A DNA stretch of 64,000 bases from Saccharopolyspora soli (lineage in GTDB: Bacteria > Actinomycetota > Actinomycetes > Mycobacteriales > Pseudonocardiaceae): assembly GCF_022678645.1 (NCBI RefSeq), contig NZ_JALBWV010000003.1, positions 124,001 through 188,000 on the forward strand, read 5' to 3'. Both the position numbers and the translations under genes were made by a program. Each line of letters begins with the position of its first letter. The stretch's first letter is position 1. Shown here piece by piece: positions 9,002 to 17,512 of the stretch. The notes under the pieces were generated by a model. It searched no databases. It worked only from the letters and a program-made list of their open reading frames with translations, and had not been told where the DNA came from.

Positions 9002-9169
9002 GTGACGCTGCGCGAATTGGTCGAGCAGATGGAACGGCGTTGGGACGAGCTGATCGTCCTGCGCGCGAGCCCTGACATGTACGGCAGCGAAAGCCTGGAC
9101 GGCCAGCTCTCCGAGTTGGAACTGTGGCTGCTGCGAATGCACCGGCTGACCGCCGGGACGGCCGCATGA
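9002..9169 (+). CDS. Small hypothetical protein, 55 aa
   Basis: A GTG at 9002 follows a strong purine run GGGGGAGGGA with 8-base spacing, which supports translation. The product is helical and charged (LRELVEQMERRWDEL, ESLDGQLSELELWLLRMHRL) with no membrane segment and no recognised domain. The next frame, starting in an ATGA overlap at 9166, codes for only 15 residues and looks like the start of a lost gene. Confidence 0.5.
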   Translation: MTLRELVEQMERRWDELIVLRASPDMYGSESLDGQLSELELWLLRMHRLTAGTAA

Positions 9170-9213
9170 CGCACACGTTGATCACCAACGGGGTCCGGAT
9201 CAGCTACTTCTAG
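9166..9213 (+). pseudogene. 15-codon stub, probable remnant of a deleted gene
   Basis: Starting in an ATGA overlap with the preceding small gene, the frame reads MTHTLITNGVRISYF and stops at TAG 9211. The sequence resembles the first strand of many alpha/beta hydrolases, but nothing follows. It runs into the 3' end of the marR gene on the other strand. Identification is weak. Confidence 0.25.
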
Positions 9214-9631
9214 CGCATGATCCGTCGGCGGGCACGAGTTTGCTGAGCAGCCGGTGCAATTCGCTGCGTTCGGCAGGGCTGAGCCGATCGAGCAGGTCGA
9301 CGTCCACCGCGTCGGCGATCGGAGCCACGGCGCGCAGCTCGGCATTGCCGCGGTCGGTGAGTCGCAGCAGACGGCGGCGCCGGTCGGCGTCATCGACGCT
9401 GCGCTGGACCAGCCCGCGTTGCTCCATGCGCAGCAGCACGGATGCGAGGGTCGCCTTGTCGATGGCCGCGCGCTGACCCAGCTGGGCCTGCTCGATACCG
9501 GGGTTCGCCCGGATCGCGGTCAGCACCGCGTACTGCGGTTTGGTCAGGTGCGGCAGGCGTGCCTGCCAGTTCGCGGTGTGCTCCTGCATGGCGCGGCGCA
9601 TGAGGTGGAAAACGGCTTGGTCCAACTCCAC
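9200..9631 (-). CDS. MarR-family transcriptional regulator
   Basis: The 143-residue protein has the winged-helix core LTKPQYAVLTAIRANPGIEQAQLG, recognition helix DKATLASVLLRMEQRGLV and wing DDADRRRRLLRLTDRG. A GTG at 9631 is the only plausible start, since a stop lies 24 codons upstream. It is not in an operon. Two direct copies of CTAGTGCRA (9677 and 9691, 14 bases apart) lie in front of it and could be its own operator. The 14-helix MFS pump downstream is a possible target. Confidence 0.85.
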   Translation of the reverse strand: MELDQAVFHLMRRAMQEHTANWQARLPHLTKPQYAVLTAIRANPGIEQAQLGQRAAIDKATLASVLLRMEQRGLVQRSVDDADRRRRLLRLTDRGNAELRAVAPIADAVDVDLLDRLSPAERSELHRLLSKLVPADGSCARSS

Positions 9632-9676
9632 GGCGGCGTCACATCCATCGAGATCGGCAACTGTGGTGCTGGCATC

Positions 9677-9699
9677 CTAGTGCAACCGGACTAGTGCGA
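9677..9699. promoter_or_regulatory. Paired CTAGTGCRA direct repeats upstream of marR
   Basis: CTAGTGCAA at 9677-9685 and CTAGTGCGA at 9691-9699 sit 14 bases apart just before marR. Paired sites of this spacing suit a dimeric regulator bound on one helix face, but no palindrome is clear. Confidence 0.3.
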
Positions 9700-9767
9700 T
9701 AGGGCTAAATCCGGCGCCCGGATAGCGCGGAACGCACACCGACCGAGGGCCTGTCGTCCGACGGGCC

Positions 9768-11225
9768 TCATTTGCCCTTTTGGTCCACGCAGGTGCAGGG
9801 GTCCTGGCAGGCGTGGTTGAGGCCGGGTAGCGGGTAGGTGGCGACCTTCCTCGCGCGGTCGATCGTGAACCAGGCCAGCGCCCCGCCAATCGCGCACACC
9901 ACGGCCGAGACCAGCATCGCCTGGCCGAAGCCGGGGCCGAGCGGCGCACCCGCGCCGGTGTTGGACAGCCCGGCGAGCACCGGGAGCACCGCGACCGACA
10001 CAAGCCCCGCCAAGCGGGACACCGCGTTGTTCACGCCGGAGGCGAGTCCGCCGTTGTCGACGCTGACCGAGGCGAGCACGGCCGAGGTCAACGGCGCCAC
10101 AGTGATCGCCAGGCCGAGCCCGAACACCAGTACGCCGGGCAGCACACCGGTCACGTAGGTGCTGCCCGGCACTGCCCACGTCAGCAAGGTCAGCCCGACC
10201 GCGCAGACGATCGGTCCGATCGTCATCGGCAGGCGCGGACCGGTGCGTTGCGCGATCGCACCCATGCGGCCGGACAACAGCAGCATGACGATCGTGATGG
10301 GCAGCGTCGCGATGCCCGTGGTGAGGGCGTCGTAGCCCAACGACTGCTGCAACTGCAACGACAACAGGAACAACGCCCCGCCCAGCGCCGCGTACACCGT
10401 GAAGGTCGTCAGGTTCGCGCCGGTGAACTGCGCGGAGCGGAACAGCGACAACGGCAGCAACGGGTTCGGGTGGCGCAGCTCGATCAGCGGGAAGGCCACC
10501 AGCGCCGCGGCGCCTACCACGGCCGCCGCCACGGTGAGCGCGGTCCACCCCTTCGTCGGAGCTTCGATCAGGGCGAACACCGCCCCGGCCAGGCCGACGG
10601 TCACGGCGACCGCGCCGGGAATGTCCAATCGTCCGGTGGCGGTCGGGTTGCGGGTTTCCGGCACGTGCCGCAGCGCGAACAGAGCCCCCGCGGCGATGGG
10701 CAAATTGATGAAGAAGACCCAGCGCCAGGACGCCGCGTCCACCAGCCACCCACCGACGAACGGTCCGACCGCCGAACACACACCGGTCAACCCGGCCCAG
10801 CGGCCGACCGCCTCGCCGCGGTCCTCGTGCTCGATGGCCGAGTTGATCAACGCCAGGCTGCCGGGCACCAGCAATGCCCCACCGACGCCCTGCAACAGGC
10901 GCGCGACGATCAGCGCCTCACCGGTGGGTGCGAGGCCGCAACCCAGCGATGCCACGGTGAACAGCACCAGGCCGATCGTGTACACCCGGCGGCGGCCGTA
11001 GCGGTCCCCGAGCGCACCGCCGAGCAGCAGCAGCGCGCTGAGCGTGAGCAGGTAGGCGTCCAGCACCCACTGCAGGATGCTCAGGTCTCCGCCGACCTCG
11101 CGGCCGATGGCGGGCAGCGCAACGTTGACGACCGAACCGTCGAGGAACGCCACTCCGGAACCGAGGATGGTGGCGACGAGGATCCAGCGCCCCGAATCCG
11201 AACGCAGTGCGACAGCAACGGCCAT
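9768..11225 (-). CDS. DHA2-family (EmrB/QacA) MFS efflux transporter, 14 TM
   Basis: The 485-residue protein has about fourteen hydrophobic helices. It carries the DHA2 signatures FLDGSVVNVALPAIGRE in helix 1, GALGDRYGRRRVY as motif A, and SAVGPFVGGWLVD as motif C, marking it as a proton-driven exporter of hydrophobic compounds. The C-terminus ends in an unusual cysteine-rich CQDPCTC. It follows the P450 gene after 33 bases, so P450 and pump form an operon that may oxidise and expel the same compound. Drug substrate unknown. Confidence 0.9.
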   Translation of the reverse strand: MAVAVALRSDSGRWILVATILGSGVAFLDGSVVNVALPAIGREVGGDLSILQWVLDAYLLTLSALLLLGGALGDRYGRRRVYTIGLVLFTVASLGCGLAPTGEALIVARLLQGVGGALLVPGSLALINSAIEHEDRGEAVGRWAGLTGVCSAVGPFVGGWLVDAASWRWVFFINLPIAAGALFALRHVPETRNPTATGRLDIPGAVAVTVGLAGAVFALIEAPTKGWTALTVAAAVVGAAALVAFPLIELRHPNPLLPLSLFRSAQFTGANLTTFTVYAALGGALFLLSLQLQQSLGYDALTTGIATLPITIVMLLLSGRMGAIAQRTGPRLPMTIGPIVCAVGLTLLTWAVPGSTYVTGVLPGVLVFGLGLAITVAPLTSAVLASVSVDNGGLASGVNNAVSRLAGLVSVAVLPVLAGLSNTGAGAPLGPGFGQAMLVSAVVCAIGGALAWFTIDRARKVATYPLPGLNHACQDPCTCVDQKGK

Positions 11226-11258
11226 CGTCCGACCATAGATCGGGCGTTGCGACCCCGC

Positions 11259-12533
11259 CTACGGTTCCCCCAGCCGCGGGCCCGGCGCGAATTCCACCGG
11301 CAAGTGCTTGATCCCATTGATGAAGTTCGACACCAGGTGCTCGACCGGACCGGCCACCCGCAGGTCGCGCATCCGCCAGAGCGCCTCGCGGTAGAACGCC
11401 CGCAATTGCAGCCGGGCGAAATGCGCGCCCAGGCAGACGTGCGGGCCGTTGCCGAACGCGATGTGGTCGTTGGGCGCTCGCCGGATGTCGAAGCGGTGCG
11501 GCTCGGGGAACTGCCGTTCGTCGAAGTGCGCTGAGCAGTGGAACACCACGACCTTGTCCCCGGCGCTGATGCGCTGTCCGCGCAGTTCGGTGTCGGTGGT
11601 CGCGGTGCGCCGGAAGCTGAGCACCGGCGGGTGCAAGCGCAGTGCTTCCTCCACGGCCCGGTCCAGCAGATCCGGATGGTCCAGCAGCAGCCGCAGTTGG
11701 CCGGGATGTTCGGCGAACGCGAGCATCCCGCCTGGCAGCGCGCTGCGCACCGTGTCGTTGCCCGCCACCGAAAGCAGGAAGAAGAACATCTCCAGTTCGG
11801 CGTCGGCGAGCCCGCGCCCGTCCAGTTCGGCGGTGGCCAGCGCGGTCATCACGTCGTCGGCCGGATTGCGGCGCTTGAACGCGGCGAGGTCCTGGGCGAA
11901 GGCGAACATGTCGGCCAGCATCGCCGGGGAGCGCGGGTTGACCGGCTTGCCGTCCGGTCCCATGGTGACCGCGGCGTGCTCCGGATCCTGGTAGCCGATC
12001 ACCCGGTTCGTCCACTCCAGCAGCATCCGGCGATCCGACTCCGGCACGCCGAGCAGATCGGCGAGGTTGCGCAGCGGGTAGTCGTCGGTGACCTCGACCG
12101 GCAGGTCGCACGCCCCGCGCTCGATGACCTCGTCGACCAGCAGCCGGGCCCGCTCGGCCACTGCGGCTCGGAACCGGTCGACGCGCCGGGGTGTGAAGGC
12201 GCGGCTGACGAGGCGGCGCAACCGCCCGTGCTCCGGCGGGTCGAGGTTGAGCATCATGCTGCGGATGAACGGCAGATCAGCCGGGTCGGGATCGCGGATC
12301 TGGGTCGCGCCCAGCCAGGACGAGTAGACCTCGGCGGACTTCAGCACCGCGACGACGTCGGAATACCTGGTGACGGCCCAGAAGCCCGGTCCGGCTGGCC
12401 AGTCGCCGATCTGGCGCTCCCGCTGTCGGCTCACCGGTGCGTGCCGCCGCAACCAGGCGAAGTCCTCGTGCGGTACGCCAGCGGCGTACCTGCGCGGGTC
12501 GAAGACGTCCGGGACGTGGGCGGGCGCTGCCAT
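11259..12533 (-). CDS. Cytochrome P450
   Basis: The 424-residue soluble bacterial P450 has oxygen-activating I-helix AGNDT (257-261), ExxR at 296-299 and the heme loop FGNGPHVCLGAHFAR with proximal Cys367. The Asn in AGNDT replaces the more usual Glu or Asp before Thr, seen in several sterol- and terpenoid-type CYPs. ATG 12533 is chosen because GAGGAG lies 5 bases upstream. Neither ferredoxin nor reductase is nearby, so electrons must come from elsewhere. It sits between a U32-like gene and an efflux pump. Substrate is not predictable. Confidence 0.92.
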   Translation of the reverse strand: MAAPAHVPDVFDPRRYAAGVPHEDFAWLRRHAPVSRQRERQIGDWPAGPGFWAVTRYSDVVAVLKSAEVYSSWLGATQIRDPDPADLPFIRSMMLNLDPPEHGRLRRLVSRAFTPRRVDRFRAAVAERARLLVDEVIERGACDLPVEVTDDYPLRNLADLLGVPESDRRMLLEWTNRVIGYQDPEHAAVTMGPDGKPVNPRSPAMLADMFAFAQDLAAFKRRNPADDVMTALATAELDGRGLADAELEMFFFLLSVAGNDTVRSALPGGMLAFAEHPGQLRLLLDHPDLLDRAVEEALRLHPPVLSFRRTATTDTELRGQRISAGDKVVVFHCSAHFDERQFPEPHRFDIRRAPNDHIAFGNGPHVCLGAHFARLQLRAFYREALWRMRDLRVAGPVEHLVSNFINGIKHLPVEFAPGPRLGEP

Positions 12534-12618
12534 CGCGACTCCTCTACCGGTGCCGGTGCGGATCCACTCTGGCCGGGTCACCGATCCCCGTCAACGCCCA
12601 CACCATGTCCACAGTGGA

Positions 12619-13545
12619 TTATCCGGCGGCGGGCACGGCGAGTCCTTCGGCGGGCAGGTCGGAGGCCGTGGCGTCCGGGGCGTAGCGGCGCAGCATGTCC
12701 AGGCCGAGCTGGGCGCGGCGCACCCGTTCGCGGCCCAGCGCCACCGCGGTCGGGGTCAGGTGGCTGCCGCTGGGGTAGATGTTCGGGGCGTTGCGCAGCC
12801 CGAACTTGACGTACACCGGGGCGGCGACTCGCACGATGTCGGCGATTTCGAAGTGCCGGACGAAACCGCCCATGTCGTCGGGGGCTTCAACGTAGATGTC
12901 CAGCGGCAGGTCGGTCGCGGCGCGGATGGCGGCCAGCTGTCCGATGCTCAGGTCGGTGGGCACGTTGTAGGTGTCGGCGCCGAGTTCCTCGGCGATGCGC
13001 ACCGAGGCGGGGTTCGCCAGTCCCATTTGGACACTGATCTTGAACTGCATGTCCGGCGGCAGATCACCGGCAGTCCGCATCGCCGAGGCGACCTTGAGCA
13101 CGCCCAGATCGGTGACCAGCACGCTGCGGATGCCCGCGTCGGCGGTGCGGCGGATGTCTTCCAGCACGTGCACCAGTTGTTCGGCGCCGCGCGCCTGGGC
13201 GGCCACCGCGCCCCCGGCCGAGGCGGTGGCCATCGGGCTGGTGTCCCACCCGGCCAGCGGTCGGGCGAACAGGCTCAGCTCGATCGAGCGCCCAGCCGCC
13301 GTGCTCGCCATGGCGTCCAACTCGTCGTCGGTGAGCAGCATGCCGCCGCTGCCCTGGGAAATGCGGTGCACGAGCACCTGCCGCGCGTCCGCCTCGGCGA
13401 GCACCGCATCGAGCACCTCGGGTCCTTCGGTGCTGGGGATCTCCACCCGGTACTGCGCGCCGTCGGGGAACCGCTTGGTGCTGGTGATCGGGGCGTCCTC
13501 GGCGGGCAATCCTTGGGACCGCAGGAATTCACGTGTCTGGCGCAC
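12619..13545 (-). CDS. U32-peptidase-like TIM-barrel protein
   Basis: The 308-residue protein resembles U32 (collagenase-like) family barrels: repeated ADAGIRSVLVTDLGVLK, FKISVQMGLANPAS, LGADTYNVPTDLSIGQLA and YVKFGLRNAPNIYPSG. The Cys-containing signature of classical U32 proteins (E-x-F-x-x-G-[SA]-x-C) is not seen, so peptidase activity is doubtful and a biosynthetic or aldolase-like role is possible. The GTG start at 13545 has GGAG 6 bases upstream. It is the first gene of the U32-P450-MFS operon and is divergent from the IclR gene with shared operator-like sites. Confidence 0.55.
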   Translation of the reverse strand: MRQTREFLRSQGLPAEDAPITSTKRFPDGAQYRVEIPSTEGPEVLDAVLAEADARQVLVHRISQGSGGMLLTDDELDAMASTAAGRSIELSLFARPLAGWDTSPMATASAGGAVAAQARGAEQLVHVLEDIRRTADAGIRSVLVTDLGVLKVASAMRTAGDLPPDMQFKISVQMGLANPASVRIAEELGADTYNVPTDLSIGQLAAIRAATDLPLDIYVEAPDDMGGFVRHFEIADIVRVAAPVYVKFGLRNAPNIYPSGSHLTPTAVALGRERVRRAQLGLDMLRRYAPDATASDLPAEGLAVPAAG

Positions 13546-13558
13546 CAATCGCTCCGTT

Positions 13559-13662
13559 CGATATTCCGAACAATGTTCGTTCGATCGTATGGCGAGCTGG
13601 ATCGAGTGGTCAAGCGGCCAGTTCCGAGATGGCCGGTATCGGATACGATGTTCGAAATATCG
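13559..13662. promoter_or_regulatory. Two inverted CGATATTYCGAACA operator-like sites
   Basis: CGATATTCCGAACA at 13559-13572 on the plus strand and CGATATTTCGAACA at 13662-13649 on the minus strand differ by one base and face each other, 76 bases apart. The first extends into CGAACAATGTTCG, a perfect dyad. The sites lie between the divergent U32-like and IclR genes, so IclR is the obvious ligand. They would allow repression of both promoters or looping. Confidence 0.6.
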
Positions 13663-13704
13663 GTCAAACAACGGACCTCCGATGTGTGACAGGGGAGGAG
13701 CGCG

Positions 13705-14469
13705 GTGGCACGAGCGGTACCTGCCGTGGAACGGGCCTTCGACGTCCTGGAGCTGTTCCTGGACAGCCACGAGCTCAGCGCGCCGGAGATCACCGCGCAG
13801 CTGGGCCTGCCGCGCACCACGGTGCACGAACTGGTCGGCACGCTGAGCGAGCGCGGCTACCTGATGCCCGCCGGTCGGGGCAGCAACCGGTTCCGGTTGG
13901 GAGTGCGCGGCTTCCAGCTCGGCGCGGCGTACGCCGAACGGCTCGACCTCGCCCGCGAGGGGCAGCTGGTGGCCGAGGAAATCGCCGAGCGCTGCCAGGA
14001 AACGGTGCACGTCGGGGTCCGCGACGGCGCCGACGTGCTTTACGTGGCCAAGGTCGACAGCAGCCACCCGGTGCGAATGGTCTCGGCAGTGGGACGGCGG
14101 TTGCCCGCGCACTGCACCGCGCTGGGCAAGGCACTGCTGGCGGCGCTGCCGCGCGCCGAGGTCGACGAGCTCTACAGCAACCTCCGCCTGGACGCGATGA
14201 CCGAGCAGAGCATCACCAGCCGGAAGGCGTTGCGCCGCGAACTCGACGCGATCGCCAAGGACGGGGTGGCTCGCGAGTACTGCGAGTCCAACGAATCGGT
14301 GGCCTGCGTGGCCGCTCCAGTGCGCGACCAGTCCGGCCAGGTAGTCGCGGCGATGAGCATCTCGGTGCCGATCCTGCGCTGGAACGACGAGACCGAGACC
14401 GCGCTGCGCGAACTCGTCCGGGAGGGCGCGGCCACCCTGTCGGAACGGCTGGGCCACCCGCGGTCCTGA
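13705..14469 (+). CDS. IclR-family transcriptional regulator
   Basis: The 254-residue protein has an N-terminal winged helix (VERAFDVLELFLD through SERGYLMPAG, residues 7-57) and a C-terminal GAF-like ligand domain. The latter has LPAHCTALGKALLA and an SVACVAAPVRDQSGQVVAAMSIS core, both diagnostic of IclR. The GTG at 13705 follows GGGGAGGAG. It is divergent from the U32-P450-MFS operon, which it probably represses or activates through the sites at 13559 and 13649. The inducer is unknown. Confidence 0.92.
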   Translation: MARAVPAVERAFDVLELFLDSHELSAPEITAQLGLPRTTVHELVGTLSERGYLMPAGRGSNRFRLGVRGFQLGAAYAERLDLAREGQLVAEEIAERCQETVHVGVRDGADVLYVAKVDSSHPVRMVSAVGRRLPAHCTALGKALLAALPRAEVDELYSNLRLDAMTEQSITSRKALRRELDAIAKDGVAREYCESNESVACVAAPVRDQSGQVVAAMSISVPILRWNDETETALRELVREGAATLSERLGHPRS

Positions 14470-14748
14470 CGCCGACGGTGATCGGCGGACGGCAACGCCC
14501 GCAGGGGGCGGCTACGCGAGCCAATCCGCACCCTTTCAGCGCCTGCCTTCGATCTTGTTTTTGAAGTGGCGCAGCCGCTTGGCCCACCTACGCAGCTGGC
14601 ACCGCTGCGGGTTCTCAGAGGTCGTCTCGCGAGGACAACCCCGACGTGGTGAATTGGACATTCATGATGTCGGGGATCCCACAGCGAGACGGCGTCTGAG
14701 GTTCCGCCACCCGCACCGCAGCGCAAAACGAGTTTGGAAACAGGTTCG
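14470..14748. other. 279-bp intergenic stretch with a structured repeat
   Basis: No gene is seen. The right half holds a long nested hairpin described separately; the left half shows nothing recognisable. Confidence 0.6.
14614..14710. repeat. Nested long hairpin, MITE-like or structured intergenic element
   Basis: Outer arms 14614-14630 and 14684-14700 pair over 17 bases with one mismatch and one G-T. Inside them, 14639-14647 and 14667-14675 form a second 9-bp stem around a 19-base AT-richer loop. The right flank (14696-14710) recurs at 5226-5240. The nested symmetry without a reading frame suggests a dispersed non-autonomous element rather than a simple terminator. It lies between the stop codons of convergent genes. 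Confidence 0.5.
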
Positions 14749-15183
14749 TCAGTGGCGGACGATCACCACCGGGCAGTTGGCGTGCTGCGCGCACCGCTGG
14801 CTCACCGAGCCCAGCAACGCGCCGTAGAAGCTGCCGTGCCCGCGGCTGCCGACCACCAGCAGGTCCGCGTCCGCGGCGGCGTCCAGCAATGCCTGGGCCG
14901 CGTGCGCGTGCGTGAGCTCGCGCTGGATCGGCACGGCCGGACCCGGCTCCAGCTCGATCTCGTCGACGGTGTCGTCGAGGCTCTTCTGCGCGGCCTGCTC
15001 GAAGTCGTCCGGCGGCATCGGACCGCCTTCCCAGCTGTAGAACGCGGGGAACTCCCAGGACGTGACCGCCTGCACCACAGCACCGGTCAGCGCGGCCTGC
15101 TTGAGCGCCCACCGCAGCGCGCACTTGGACGATTCCGAACCGTCCACCCCGACGACGATCTTCTTCTGGGTACCGCTGTTCAT
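14749..15183 (-). CDS. Universal stress protein (UspA family)
   Basis: The 144-residue single-domain USP binds ATP. KIVVGVDGSESSKCALRWALKQA is the N-terminal strand and first helix, and GSRGHGSFYGALLGSVS is the G-x2-G-x9-G-S phosphate loop, followed by CPVVIV. ATG 15183 is the family-typical start; the frame continues upstream without matching homologous sequence. It lies 37 bases downstream of an SDR gene and is probably co-transcribed. Such proteins help survival in stress and hypoxia in actinobacteria. Confidence 0.92.
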   Translation of the reverse strand: MNSGTQKKIVVGVDGSESSKCALRWALKQAALTGAVVQAVTSWEFPAFYSWEGGPMPPDDFEQAAQKSLDDTVDEIELEPGPAVPIQRELTHAHAAQALLDAAADADLLVVGSRGHGSFYGALLGSVSQRCAQHANCPVVIVRH

Positions 15184-15220
15184 GGCGCCAGCCTCCGATT
15201 CCGCGTCCGCTGCGGCGCGG

Positions 15221-16054
15221 TCAGCCGCGGGCCTGTTCGACGAGCTTGTCGGACAGTTCGCGCAGCTGGGCCCTCGCCTGCTCGTCGTAGGTCTGCTCAA
15301 GTGCCCGGCATGCGCGGATTCCATGGAAGTACTCACCGGTGACCTCGTCCAGTCCCGGATCCGCGACCAAGTGCATCGTCGCCTCGACGCCCTCGGCCAC
15401 CGTGCCGACCGGGGTCACACCGGCCTCGCGGACCATCGCCGTGTTCATGTACGTCGCCGGGTGCAGCGCGTTCACCGTCACCCCGCCGCCGCGCAGCCGC
15501 GCGGCGAGGTCGAAGGTGAACATGATCTGCGCGAGCTTGCTCTGCGCGTACGCCCGGCTACCGATGTAGTTCCTGGTCAGCATCGGATCGTCGAAGTCGA
15601 TCGGGTGCTGACCGGCCGAGGCGACGTTGACCACCCGCGCCGGGGCCGAGGCGATCAGCAGCGATTGCAGCAGTCGGGTGAGGTGGTAACCGGCCAGGTA
15701 GTTCACCGCGAACCGCAGCTCGATGCCGTCCCGGCTCTCGGCGCGGCCGCTGCCCGGCGGCCCGGAGCCGATACCGGCGTTGTTCACCAGCACGTCGAGC
15801 CGGTCGCAGCGCAACCGGACGTCGTTGGCCAACTGCTCGACCTGCCGCAGTTCGGCGAGGTCCGCGATCAGCACGTCGAGCCGGTCCGAGCCGGTGGCTG
15901 CCGCGATCTCCGTCCGCGCGCGCTCCGCGCGCTCCGCATCGCGCCCGTGGATCAGGACTCGAAAGCCGGACCGCGCGAGGCGCCCGGCCAGGGCCCGGCC
16001 GAGCCCGCTGGTCGCGCCGGTGACGAGAACGGTTCGCTCGTTGGGTGTGCGCAC
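15221..16054 (-). CDS. Short-chain dehydrogenase/reductase
   Basis: The 277-residue SDR has the NAD(P) motif TGATSGLG (residues 12-19), NNAG, catalytic Ser in VNVASAG and YAQSK. Arg residues after the second strand (IHGRDAERAERAR) favour NADP. The GTG start at 16054 has GGAG about 6 bases upstream. It resembles retinol-dehydrogenase/protochlorophyllide-reductase-like SDRs common in actinomycetes, whose substrates are unknown. Confidence 0.88.
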   Translation of the reverse strand: MRTPNERTVLVTGATSGLGRALAGRLARSGFRVLIHGRDAERAERARTEIAAATGSDRLDVLIADLAELRQVEQLANDVRLRCDRLDVLVNNAGIGSGPPGSGRAESRDGIELRFAVNYLAGYHLTRLLQSLLIASAPARVVNVASAGQHPIDFDDPMLTRNYIGSRAYAQSKLAQIMFTFDLAARLRGGGVTVNALHPATYMNTAMVREAGVTPVGTVAEGVEATMHLVADPGLDEVTGEYFHGIRACRALEQTYDEQARAQLRELSDKLVEQARG

Positions 16055-16323
16055 GGCTGGCTCCGAATCTTCGGGTGGTGGTCACGTCCAGTGTGCGGAC
16101 GGGCGTCGGAAGTTGTCATCCGCGCGTCCGCGTCGTGGGTGGCTAGCCCGACCTGGGTACCACGAAAGCGTTGTGCCGCAGGCAATCCATTGAGGACAGC
16201 GGGACGATTGGCACTGAACGTGCAGTCCTTACCCAGGTGGGTGCTTGTAACTCAGCGTAACGCGCGCTACACCTGGGGATGGTGTGGTCAACCACCACAT
16301 CGAAACCCGCCGAGGGAGCGACC

Positions 16324-17490
16324 ATGACGACCAACGAGGAGAGCTCCACCGGACGCTATCTGGTGCTGCTGGAAGACGATTCGACCATCATCGGGACCCG
16401 CGAGTTGACCCGGCTCACGGGCATCCACTGCGCGAACACCGCTGATGCCGCAGGCGCGGCGCCGGGGGAGTTGTTCCGCACAGCTGGTGGAATCGTGCTG
16501 AACGAACTGGGCATCGCGTTGATAAACGCCGGGCCCGACCAGGCGTCCGCCCTGGAACGCGCGGCGCGGGAAACCGGTCCGATCGCGGCGTTCGAACCGG
16601 AGCGGCGGGTGTTCGCCATCGGTGCGGCACCGACCGCGGCCGACGGCGAATTCACCTGGGGTCTGCAGGCGGTGCGCGCCGACCAGACCCAACCAACCGG
16701 CCGAGGTGTCCGGGTGGCCGTGCTGGACACCGGCGTCGACCTCAAACACCCCGACCTCGCCGACCGCGACATCGTCACCGGTTCCTTCGTGGATGGCCAG
16801 GAGGTGCAGGACGGCCACGGGCACGGCACGCACGTGATCGGTACCTCCTGCGGACCGCGCAGCTCCCAGGCCGGTCCCGGCTACGGCATCGCCTCGGAAG
16901 CCAGCATCTACGCGGGCAAGGTGCTCGATGACGAAGGCGCCGGAACCGACAGCGGCATCCTTTCGGGCATCCAGTGGGCCATCTCCAACAACTGCGCCGT
17001 CGTGTCGATGTCGCTGGGTGCGCCCGCGCAGGCAGGCGAGCCGTTCTCGGCGGCCTTCGAGCGGGTCGCGCAGCGCGCGATGGAGCGCGGCACGCTGATC
17101 ATCGCGGCGGCCGGTAACGAGAGCCAGCGCTCCAGCGGGGTGATCGCGCCGGTCGGGCACCCGGCGAACTGCCCGTCCATCATGGCCGTCGGCGCGGTCG
17201 ACCCGCAGATCCAGGTCGCCGACTTCTCCAGCGGGACGGTGGACGAAATCGGCCAGGTGGACTTCGTGGGTCCAGGCGTCGACGTCTACTCCAGCTGGCC
17301 GGGCGCGGAGCGCTACCGCAAGCTCAGCGGCACCAGCATGGCCACGCCGCACGTCTCCGGTGTCGCGGCGCTGTACGCCCAGCAGCACGCGGAGCGCGCC
17401 TGGGGGCTGTGGGCCCGGATGTCGTCGGCCGCGCGCCGTTTGACCCTGCCAGCCACCGATGTCGGCGCGGGTCTGGTTCAGGCGCCGTAG
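16324..17490 (+). CDS. Subtilisin-like serine protease (S8) without signal peptide
   Basis: The 388-residue protein carries an intact triad: Asp135 in VLDTGVD, His167 in GHGHGTH and Ser338 in SGTSMATPH, with oxyanion Asn265 in AAAGNES. Residues 1-115 precede the catalytic domain and may act as an inhibitory prodomain. ATG 16324 follows GAGGGAG with 5-base spacing. The N-terminus is polar (MTTNEESSTGRYLVLLEDD) with no export signal, so it would stay inside the cell or be processed in an unusual way. Intracellular subtilases of this kind occur in bacilli and as maturation proteases for peptides. No precursor peptide gene is seen beside it. Confidence 0.88.
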   Translation: MTTNEESSTGRYLVLLEDDSTIIGTRELTRLTGIHCANTADAAGAAPGELFRTAGGIVLNELGIALINAGPDQASALERAARETGPIAAFEPERRVFAIGAAPTAADGEFTWGLQAVRADQTQPTGRGVRVAVLDTGVDLKHPDLADRDIVTGSFVDGQEVQDGHGHGTHVIGTSCGPRSSQAGPGYGIASEASIYAGKVLDDEGAGTDSGILSGIQWAISNNCAVVSMSLGAPAQAGEPFSAAFERVAQRAMERGTLIIAAAGNESQRSSGVIAPVGHPANCPSIMAVGAVDPQIQVADFSSGTVDEIGQVDFVGPGVDVYSSWPGAERYRKLSGTSMATPHVSGVAALYAQQHAERAWGLWARMSSAARRLTLPATDVGAGLVQAP

Positions 17491-17512
17491 CCCTTCGAAG
17501 GTCGCCGCGCGG

